Source of the DNA: Anthonomus grandis grandis | Taxonomy: Eukaryota; Arthropoda; Insecta; Coleoptera; Curculionidae | Assembly: GCF_022605725.1 (NCBI RefSeq) | Contig: NC_065551.1 | Span: forward strand, 30,070,001-30,134,000 | Direction: 5' to 3' | DNA: 64,000 nt | Shown here: positions 55,001-64,000 of the stretch, one piece after another | Position numbering within the stretch: the first letter of the stretch is position 1 | How the letters are laid out: every line of letters begins with the position of its first letter | Translations under genes and position numbers: made by a program | Notes under the pieces: generated by a model | Told to the model about the DNA's origin: nothing | The model's database searches: none | What the model saw: the letters and a program-made list of their open reading frames with translations, nothing else

Positions 55001-58000
55001 TTCGATTAGCAAACCACATGCTTTCATAGCAACTTTTGTTGTTAAAAAATATTTTTTTGTTAACGTTATTTCGTACATTGTAATTTGATTTATTATGGTG
55101 ATACTTTAAAGAATTTTACTACCTTTCCACCCTCCAGTAAGCTACGGAGTATGCGTCATAAACCTGGTTTTATTATTATAAGCTTCTCAACAGTTCTTGA
55201 ACAAAGTTGTGTTAGATTTGAAGTTGCCCTGAACCCTGTTTGATATTTTAATAAAGACACTTTAAGATCAGCAATATCTGAACCAAGTAAGCTAAATAAG
55301 ATTTTAGAAGTTAAAAGTTTTAAAAATTGAAGTTATGATATTTTTTAATTTAATAAATACAATTAATAGCTTTGATCAAATCCAACGTCGAAATTAAAGT
55401 GTATTTTTTCTTGCCATGAAATGCTTATGCGATGTCAGGCCTAAAGTATCAAGCTAGTTTTATAATTAGTGATGTGGTAAATTTTTTATTTACCAAATCC
55501 AATCTAGGATTGTAAAGAGCTCCTTTGAATCCTCCGAAAAGCTCCTCCGAAATCTTTGACACTATTGTCATCAATTGTATAAAATTACTGCTTGGAAATT
55601 TATTGCGTAAATATAATTTTAGGATTTGAGGACTTTTCGACTGAGTTCATGGATAATCGACATAATCTGAAGCTTTTGTCAAATCACACTTTTAAAACTG
55701 AGTTTTTGTAAAAAAGTCAGTTAAGACAAGAAACAATGTATTCAGCCCAGTACATAATTTAATATTTTTTTTATAAAATTGGTCTTATGTTTAGTTGTGC
55801 CCTGTCACCTTTTTGTGGATGTCGGACAGTTTGTGACATTCCCTAAATCTTATGATTCATGAGTTTTTTGATCCACTATGATGAACACAATAAATAACAC
55901 TGTGAAATACCTGTCCTCCAATACAAGAATTAATTAATTTTACCAAATTAATTTATCTTAACAAAGTCATGTTTTCTAAAGTAATAGTAACATCTATGAT
56001 CAAAACCCTTCAAGTAATAAATCTAACAACTAAATAGTTTTCTTATGTAACAAAGATTAGAGCATATGACACGGATTAAAAATTTCGTGAGATAAAATCG
56101 TATTTTAGGTTTTTACTATTTCTTTCGTATTTTTCTAGATTTTAATTAAAATAAATTCATATATGATTGTTTTAAAACGAGAAACACTGATTTTTATAAT
56201 CTGAATGCGGTAATGATAGATGTATCTTTGAAAATATTTCTTGAGGATATACATTGCCAATTAAGACTTGATAAGGACTTTTCATTTCTTTTATATTTTT
56301 TTTGTCCACATAAAAAGATCTACTTTACTATCTTATTCTACTAACCATATGGAGTATTTGGGATGGGGTATTATATGAGATTAAGGTCTTTTGGATCAGG
56401 GAGGTATACGCCATCCAACGTCCTGGTTGCTCTACTTGTATAGTATAACCTAAACTTTGTTCCAAAATAGCCATTAAAAATCCTAACTGATATTTTGATG
56501 CAAACGTCAAAACACACGAGTAATATAATGAGGAAATATCTCCTAAATATGCCAAAATCATTAAAAGTTTTTTTCTTATTTCAGGGAACAGAAGATGATC
56601 GAATTATCTTCACAACCTCAGATGAAAATAAGCAATCCAAGTCCATCATATTTCCTGAGATCCGATTGGTTGATGGTCCCAGCATATTAGCTGGACGTGT
56701 TCAAATTAAAGTGAATGACCAGTGGAGGAGTGTTTGTACGAATTCAAAGAAGTAAGTCAAATTCCAATTATACATAAATCATTTATATTTTCGTAAGATA
56801 ATTATGGATCTGCTTGTAGTTGGACGACCGCTGATACAGAAACCGCTTGCAGACAACTCGGTTTTCAGGGTGGCAAATTTTTCCAGTGGTTTAACCGACA
56901 AATGCCGTTGAAACCTCGGGTTTTATATGAAGAACCTAAGTGCACCGGTACAGAAAGCTCCCTCAGTGATTGCAGCTGGAGTAGCGCTCAGATGGGCTCT
57001 GGAGTTTGTGATTATCATCCAGACATAGGAATCGAATGCCTCACTAGACATGATACTATAAAACCTTATTGGAGAGGCATAAGGTATTACAACAAACCCA
57101 CTATCTTTAGATATAAGTTTTATTAAATACCTATAATTTTTTAGGTTTGAGTATGCTCAGAATGAAAACTATCTTACGCTCCACAACACCCTGTTCACAC
57201 CAAGCTCGCTATCTGTATTGCGTTATGTCGATATATATTACGCTGGCGTAGGAAGAGACCATAATACTAGTAGCGCTATTCATGTGGAGGGTGTGCCACC
57301 GCTGTTAGAAAATGTAGAAATTGTTAGCTCGGCTTATAATGGGGTTAATATTACAAATCCAGGGGCACCCATAGTGATAAATAATTGTACCATTAGGAAT
57401 AATAGGGGGTATGGAATATTTGTAAATTCCAGCTTTGGACTCACAAATATTGGTACGTTTTTGCATACTAAACAGTAATAATTTCTTTAACAAAATATTT
57501 TTTCAGATGGTTGTGTTATTAACGATAATGGAGGAGACGGTGTACGATATATTAAGGCTGAAAAGCGTCCAGATGAGAGCTCAGATCGACGAGGTTACAG
57601 TGATTTTTGTCAAGTAGCAGTTATTTCCACCCAGGTGTTTCCCATATATCTTTATGCAGAGCAAACAGATCAAAACAGTATAGGATACAAATGCAACAAA
57701 GGCTTCGCTACGAAATACGGTCAAGTAATAACGCTCGATTTCGATCGAGCTGTTACAAATAGAAACAATAGTGCCCTTCTAGAAATTTACGATGGTTCTG
57801 ATCTAAACAATCGACTTTTACAAAAAATTAGCATTAGAAATAATACCAGACCCCAAAGCATGACCACTACAAGTCATCAAATCTTTATTAAATTCCAAGC
57901 CGAACCCTATACAAATACAGTATTGTTTCTCAGGCTTATGTCAGGTCATACGAGGAGCTATGATCTGAACGTAAGCAGATCGGATGTATCTGATAATGTC

Positions 58001-61000
58001 GGCCGAGGAATAGCAGTTGATAACTTACGATCTCAAGTACATATTCACAAAACATCCATTTCAAAAAATGAACATGTTGCTGGAGTTCATATTACTAGTG
58101 GTGTGGGTGATATTAATATTACTGAGAGCAGAATAAGTTTTAATGAAGGTGATGGAGTTAATATAACATATTCCGGAGGTTCCAGGAATATTTCTAAATC
58201 ATCACTTAGCAGTAATAAGGGTTATGGCATAGCCATCTGGCTAAACGATACCAAAGAAACAGAGTTCCTATTTATTAACCAAACAAGTGTAGTGCAGTAT
58301 ACGGAGATATACAAAAACCTAGAGATCGGAGTATTGCATGGTAATTACTGTGGCCCGGCATTTTTTAACTTTACTGGAAACTCTTTTACTAATTGCGCAA
58401 GTGATGCTTTGGAGATACTGTCTTGCTGGAAAAACTCTGGGTATACTACACAGATTCAAGTGGGGCATAATAAGTTTATAGGAAATGAAAAGATTGCTTT
58501 AAAGATTTATCCAGCTGTAAATCTGCAGGCCAGCATTGAGTACAACCATTTTAGGCAAGGAACTTTTGGGGCATTATTAATTAAAAACAAACCGTTAGAA
58601 GAGTTTAACGTTTTATCAAATGACATTGTGGTGCAACAAAATTATTTTCTTAACAATTCTGGAGTATTTGTTGTTAATCTAGCCTTGTCCCCGTACTCTG
58701 AAGGGCAGTATTTATTGTTTACGCGAAATTTTGTTAAGAACAATCGAATATCCGAACCTTTTCAACCTCTGGACGGTTCAGTTTCCAATCTAAACCCTAG
58801 AAGTCGTGTGGCAGCTCCAATAGTAATCGGATCAAGTAACATAGAAGTATTTAGAAATATTATTGAAAATCCCAATTCTAAATATGAAATTGGTAGTCAT
58901 TTGGAAGACCAAAGTAAAATTATTAACGCGACGTATAATTGGCTAGGAGCCGGAAGTGACGAGTTTATTTACCACAGAATCTTTCACCGATTTGATCGGT
59001 ACAACTTGGCTAAGATTACTTTTGTGCCATTTTTATTACATAACTCCAACCCTTTAACGACTAAAATAAATCCTTATCAATTATATGTACCGAAATTCAG
59101 CACGTCAACCTCTGATAAAGTCGGAGGAGAAATTGAAGGAGAAGAAATTCTTTCTAAAGGTGAATATGTTGTGGAACGAGATATCAGCATACGGCCAGGA
59201 GGAAAGTTAACTATCGAACCTGGAGTTACTTTGCGGTTTCCGCCTTCTATAGGGATGATGGTTGGAGGTAGATTAGAAGCCAGAGGCATTGAACCGGATA
59301 GCATTCAACTAACTATGAAAGAAAATGTAGCTCAACTTCCGGAAGATAACCACTATGAATCAGAGGCAATGGCCATGGAAAGTGAAACTGAGATAGTTCA
59401 GATTGAACCGCAGGTGCCTATCCGGCTGCTGGGAGGCACCACTGAAACAGAAGGCAGGCTGCAAATTAAAATAAAAGATCAGTGGGGAACCGTGTGCAAT
59501 TACGGATGGACTATACAAAATGCTGCTCTAGTATGTCAGCAGTTGGGATATGTGCTAAACCCGGAAGACTGGTATATTGAGCGCAATGAAATTCCGGATG
59601 CCGGCAGGACTGAACCCGTGATATTGTCCAATGTGGACTGTCAAGACTACGACTTGGATATCACAAAGTGTAAGGCTGAAAGTAAACTGGACTTTTTAAA
59701 TTCTTGTGGTCACGAGAATGATGTTGGTGTGCGGTGCTATAAAACATCTTGGGCTGGAGTAAGGTTTGGAGCACTCGCCGAACGATCTGATCTTCAGTAT
59801 GTTACCATTGAGCAGAGCGGTTTGCTTGACTATGCAACTAATACTTTTAAGCCTGCCTTGCAGTTGGATTTTGCCAAGCAAAATTTTGAAAATATAAGAA
59901 TAATTGATAATTTCTATCACGGTCTGGGAGTGATGTTTTCTAATATATACACGGATGATTCGGTTAATATTATTAAGAATTCCGAGTTTTTAAACAATAA
60001 AGGATCTGGCATAAGTTTAAAACAATTAGGTTTTACATTGTACAACAATAAAATAGAGAATAACTTTATAGGGATAGAACATAACCCTACTTTATCAGGG
60101 CAGCAACAGAGAGAGCTGGCTGGCTGGTTTATAAGAAATGACGAAGAAACTTATTATAAGCCTTTACAAATTCCAGATACTCCCGACGACACGACTATTG
60201 AAATTCAACGAGGAGAAACAACCTATTTAGTAACTTCCAAAATAAATAACGCAAATGTGCAAAGGAGTTATAGAGTTCAATGCGAACCTGGTTGGGTAAT
60301 AGGAATACAATTATTAAATCCCATAGAAAATAGAAGCACCGAAAACATCATTATTTACGATTCAATTTCGCGCAACCCTCACTCAGACGTGTGGATTTTA
60401 AAGCGCGATTTGTCAGTGTTTCCAACCACATCCAGTGCCCATACTATTATAATGGACTATGCTAGTGGCACTAATTCATTTGGTGGTACTGTCATAATCT
60501 TAAGCGCCATAAGAGCCCCAGTGCAAAATGTTTATAAAAGACGGGTTAAAGGACCAGTACCAACACTCTCTGTTAAAAGCAGTATTATAAGGAATAACAT
60601 GTATGGCATTTACGCGTCATATTACAATAGATATTTAGATGAGCTAGGAAATCACTTTTTAAGACCTGCAAATGAATCTATGAAGTTTATTAACTGTGAA
60701 ATTACGCACAATATCCGCGAAGCAGTATTCGTTCATTCTCCCAATTGGGACCTGCATAACAGTAATTTGTCTGAAATTACTTTGATGGTTAATAAAAGTA
60801 TAATATCTGATAATGGCAAGGGTTTTTATCAATTTTCAAGGGATATGAGGTCGTCAAACAATTTGTTCCATTATGTGTTGCAGGATAATACGATAGAAAG
60901 AAATAAAGGTGATGGATTTAATATTGCTCTACCGTATGTCTGGGAATATAACGAAAATTTCACTCACTCAGTATATATGGACAATAATTCATTTATAAAC

Positions 61001-63976
61001 AATAGAAACTTTGGGATCGATATCGATGGACATTTTGCCGAGGTCAACCTAACATCAAACGTCTTTAAAGAAAATAGATGCCATAATGGGCTATTGACTG
61101 TCAAGGGGATGGAAAAGAAAATGTTGATTTTAAGTAACAAGTTTTTAGATAACAATTGCAAATATGTTGTGCTATTTAGCTGCAACAGCCAGTCAGAAAT
61201 AATCGGCAATATACCAGCCGTGTTTCTCTATAATGAATTAAGGAATAATAAATACGTGCAAGTTGGACGAGCTTTTGGAATTTTGCAAAAAGCTTTAGAT
61301 CCTAAATTTTTGGTTGGATTCAAAGGCATTCAAAAAGTGACAATAAATCGAAATCTATTTGCTTCAAACAGTTTAGAATATGATCTGCTAGCAGGTATTA
61401 AAACGGCCAAAATAGACGAATTTTTAAATGTGCGAGAAAACTGGTGGGGAACTACTGATGAAAACCACATTCAAAGCAAAATTTTCGACTTCGATGATTG
61501 GAACGATCACGCTGTTGCTATATTTAGACCTTTCCTGATAGAAGAGGACTTTCAAGCCAGCTTTTCTTTGACGTTTAATTCAAACCTCACCATGGACGTA
61601 AATAATTTAAAAGGGCGACTCTATCAAGATCTTACGCTAACATCCAGACACGAACCTTATGTTATTCAATCAGATCTAACGGTTATGCCCAATGTGACTT
61701 TAACTATCCATCCGGGAGTTACTATGGAATTTTCTCCCAATATAGGGATTTTGGTTTTGGGAACACTACAAGCCGAAGGTATTGAGGGAAACGAAATAGT
61801 TATGAGGCCAGTAACTCAAAATGCCAATTTGCTTATGGAACCTGGACCAAAAAGGGAGAAGAGGGAACTGGAACTAATGGGTCAAGAAAGTATAAGGTAA
61901 GGCATATATGAAGTTAAATATGTTTTTGATTCACTTGTTCATAAAAATCTCTTTTTAAGTAGTCTTCATATGCATATTTTTTTTTAATTTAATAGAGGAT
62001 CAAAAAAAAATTTGTTGCCCAAAATCATCAAAACAATCTGGTTTTGTTTTAAAAGCAATAGTTTTTAAGTATACCTAGACAAGAAAATCGGTAGGTGTTA
62101 GATCTGGTGATCTTGGCGGCCATTTAACTGGACCTCTTCTTCCAAGCCAATGATTTGGAAACGTATCGTTTAAATATTGTCTCATAGAAAAATTATAAGG
62201 TTGCGCTCCATCTTGTTAAAAATGTATTAGATTATTTAGGTTCCTATTACCATAAGCACATAACTAATTTTCTATTTATTTAAGTATAAGAGGACGAATG
62301 GTTTCACAATGTTTGGTCTGTTAGGGCGGTTGCTACCTATTAGCGGCATTTTAACATTAGCAATAACTGGAAATTTCTTATTACAATCCTTGATTGACTT
62401 TATAACAGGGCATTTTATTTCATTAGTGCCAACCGTTTCGGAAAACTGGTAAAAATCCCCAGAACTGTCTTTGAAAACGTTGTGTGCTTGGCCAAAGATG
62501 AAAGAACCCTTTCTTTGTTTCTATAACTGCCCGGGCTACCATTTGGATGCAATTGTTTAATCCATATTAGATCTACAATGCTGTTAACGAAGTATTCAGA
62601 AGAATTAATATAAATATTGATTTAATTATTGTTACGGTATTGTATAAGCCAATACTATTAGGCCAATAGTTTTAGTTACTATATGTACCGCCCAAGCTAG
62701 TATATTATAAATACTCTAGCCATAGTACGTCAACACTTATTTCCTATAAAAAATCCTTATAAATATTTTTAATCCAATATGGTAGACTCATGTGAGACTG
62801 ACAAAGAGGTTTTTAAATTCTATCAGTTCAGTATAATGACCTTCAGCTAAAATTAGGAAATTATGTTTTCTTTCAGACTATGCAAAAATAGGGACTGCAG
62901 TCAAGAAGATGAATACGCAGTATCATCTGAAGGCTTCTTGGAATGGTTTAACCAAACCACCTTGCAATGGATTCCAATGTGCGATCCACGATTTACCGAA
63001 AGAAATGCCCAAGTAGTCTGTACCGATCTGGGTTTCGATCCATTAAATGCATTTTTTGATTTCGGACAACGCATTGACTTTCATAGTAATTCGCTGTCTA
63101 GAATTTGGACGTGGCCGGAACCGTTACAGTGTAAAGGTAATTTATTAAAACCGCATATTTAAGCCGTCTGACTAAACGATCTTTTTAATTTGCTTAGGTA
63201 CTGAAAAAAGGTTTGAAGATTGCCCCATAAGACTAAACGGTCAACAGTTCGGCCACAGACATAAATGCGAATGGAACAGTAACTTCGTGTTTATTAATTG
63301 TAACAACAAAGCCCAACCTCCTAAGTACAACTTCTGGGGTGGAGTGCGATTCGCAGAACCTGACTTTGAACAACGGATCTATTCACGTAGGGTCCACGAT
63401 GTTCACACTCATTCTACTATGCAAGAGACAGAATCGGTTTTGAGGTTTGTTAAAATTCACGGTGCGGGTATTTTACACAACGAGAAGTCACCGGCCGTGC
63501 AAAGTATTATTAAGAGTCCGAAAATTGAATATGTCGAAGTGACATCTTCAGCTAGCCATGGAATTAATTTGATTTCCCCATCAGGAAGTATCCATTTGAG
63601 AGGAAACACGATACAGGATTCGTTGGGCGTGGGGATAAATGTTGCATCTTTGAGTGGAGAAGGTAGAGAATCTGAAGAATCCAGTTTTACACCATTAAGA
63701 GAGATGAACATCCCATATAATCTTTATGGGTAAGTAGTCTATATTAGGTGTAACTTATAAACTGCTTCTAACAGTTTATAATCTAAATTATTTTTAGGCT
63801 TTTAGACATATGTGATACAAATAAAGAAGTCGTAATTGAGGAACGGGTTCTCGTGTACTATAAATATGATAATCATCCCGTTAATTGCATCAAAATATTT
63901 AGGAGTGCCTATAATATTAAACCTTTGGGATTAAGATTTTTGCAGTTCAATCTTTTTAATTCATCGGTGGCCCATG
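45735..63976 (+). CDS. bark: Protein bark beetle / anakonda homologue, 3' partial
   Basis: Large single-pass cell-surface protein of tricellular septate junctions, needed for epithelial barrier formation in Drosophila. Coding exons: 45735-46067, 56585-56751, 56820-57083, 57145-57452, 57507-61896, 62877-63136, 63198-63729, 63798-63976, with GT-AG junctions all in phase, totalling 6,433 nt (about 2,144 codons). An in-frame stop at 45717 and a purine at -3 support the ATG at 45735. The Drosophila protein is a little over 3,100 residues, so roughly the last third, including the transmembrane segment and tail, is beyond the window. Domain order: signal peptide, first beta-solenoid cap, SRCR 1, CUB-like, beta-helix repeats, second cap, SRCR 2, beta-helix, CUB-like, beta-helix, third cap, SRCR 3, beta-helix. 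Confidence 0.95.
46068..47689 (+). other. bark intron, left part: nothing identified
   Basis: AT-rich; a short CT-dinucleotide run lies at about 46703-46720. No gene or known repeat recognised. Confidence 0.4.
47690..48600 (-). mobile_element. Mariner (DD34D-like) transposase remnant in the large bark intron
   Basis: The minus strand reads, from right to left, VLVYQDNIAIHTCTVSI (second-Asp region, HQDNAP.H equivalent), HLPYSADLASSDFCLFPGIK KWL and WTKYIELQGDY. These are the classical mariner blocks HPPYSPDLAPSDFFLF and the C-terminal W.KCI.L.GDY. Numerous stops and frame changes show an old copy. The N-terminal half further right (48100-48600) is barely recognisable. Confidence 0.7.
48601..56584 (+). 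other. bark intron, right part: nothing identified
   Basis: Eight kilobases of AT-rich sequence. The longest ORFs (52258-52596 antisense, 112 codons; 53667-53924 sense, 85 codons) show no motif I can name. No clear transposon ends were found by eye. Confidence 0.4.
56585..57452 (+). CDS. bark: bark exons 2-4: SRCR 1 and first beta-helix
   Basis: Exons 56585-56751, 56820-57083 and 57145-57452, separated by small introns of 68 and 61 bp. SRCR 1 spans about residues 138-241: IRLVDGPSILAGRVQIKVND, QWRSVC, ETACRQLGF, PKCTGTESSLSDCSW, GVCDYHPDIGIEC, with the expected paired cysteines. After the PYWRGIRF joint the chain turns into short N-rich turns (INNCTIRNNRGYGIFVNSS) of a right-handed parallel beta-helix. 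Confidence 0.93.
57507..61896 (+). CDS. bark: bark exon 5: 4.4-kb exon with CUB-like domains, beta-helices and SRCR 2
   Basis: Single 4,390-nt exon, about residues 358-1820. A CUB-like domain lies at about 395-505 (CNKGFATKYGQVITLDF, LLEIYDGSDLNNRLL). Beta-helix coils follow (GRGIAV, NEGDGVNI, SNKGYGIAIW). The second repeat opens with GEYVVERDISIRPGGKLTIE PGVTLRF at about 900-945. SRCR 2 is at about 996-1103 (IRLLGGTTETEGRLQIKIKD, ALVCQQLGY, CGHENDVGVRC). A second CUB-like domain is at about 1264-1361, then more beta-helix coils, then the third opening module (LTIHPGVTMEFSPNIGILVL) at about 1750-1785. A dibasic-rich KREKRELE segment lies near the end. No stop or frameshift. Confidence 0.95.
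62085..62240 (-). mobile_element. Mariner/IS630-type transposase scrap in a bark intron
   Basis: The minus strand reads QDGAQPYNFSMRQYLNDTFP, then NHWLGRRGPVKWPPRSPDLTP. QDGAQPY contains the second catalytic Asp. It is the best preserved stretch of this block in the window, but only about 50 codons survive within the 980-bp intron 61897-62876. Confidence 0.8.
62877..63976 (+). CDS. bark: bark exons 6-8: SRCR 3 and start of third beta-helix
   Basis: Exons 62877-63136, 63198-63729 and 63798-63976. SRCR 3 is split over exons 6 and 7 (GFLEWFNQTTLQWIPMC, AQVVCTDLGF, PLQCKGTEKRFEDCPIRLNG, FVFINC) and is more diverged than the other two. Then WGGVRFAEPDFEQRIYS and beta-helix turns (SSASHGINLIS, TIQDSLGVGINV). 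Exon 8 has LLDICDTNKEVVIEERVLVY YKYDN and KPLGLRFLQFNLF, a conserved bark segment resembling a third CUB-like fold. It ends at a g|gtaagt donor at 63976, so the gene continues past the window. Confidence 0.92.
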
Positions 63977-64000
63977 GTAAGTAAAATTATTAAAAACTAA

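Noticed and set aside
1..64000. tRNA, rRNA or CRISPR arrays
   Set aside because: None seen on either strand; the few short tandem units are isolated duplications, not spaced arrays.

Overview
The window is AT-rich nuclear DNA from an insect. The two host genes are insect-type proteins with many short introns, and the introns and spacers are packed with decayed DNA transposons and non-LTR retrotransposons. A beetle is my best guess from the overall character of the sequence, but nothing here proves the order.

Two protein-coding genes lie on the + strand, head to tail. Positions 2-37410 hold a ZNFX1 homologue (NFX1-type zinc finger-containing protein 1). I resolve 21 exons that join in frame to 1,924 codons plus a stop; the N-terminus lies upstream of the window. 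In order it encodes an alpha-helical N-terminal region, a UPF1-like superfamily-1 helicase (Walker A 3379-3402, EEAA Walker B in 7363-7528, motifs III-VI in 15487-17457), a long run of NFX1-type Cys/His fingers (21058-34352) and a C-terminal RZ-type zinc finger (37222-37302). From about 42136 to the right edge is the 5' two-thirds of bark beetle (bark, also called anakonda), a large cell-surface protein of tricellular septate junctions. Eight coding exons give about 2,144 codons with a signal peptide, three SRCR domains, CUB-like domains and parallel beta-helix repeats; it runs off the window.

ZNFX1 introns and the 37.4-42 kb spacer carry at least nine IS630/Tc1/mariner-type transposase remnants, four LINE fragments, one DUF7869-like DDE element, a pogo-like zinc-finger tail and several non-coding repeats. 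The best preserved is a 1,585-bp element at 13283-14867 with identical 90-bp internal inverted repeats, inserted at a TA inside an older repeat. Most recognisable insertions in ZNFX1 are antisense to it.

The observations I rate highest are: a perfect 42-bp palindrome bracketed by an exact 8-bp direct repeat, with a related copy elsewhere that serves as the empty site (28974-29031 versus 35785-35792); an unexplained antisense open exon with good splice sites (24355-24533); inverted copies of one repeat flanking ZNFX1 exons 11-15; and a candidate bark promoter with a CLEAR-type E-box, an arthropod initiator and a palindromic Grainyhead site. I see no tRNA, rRNA or CRISPR array, and no clear new multi-gene system.
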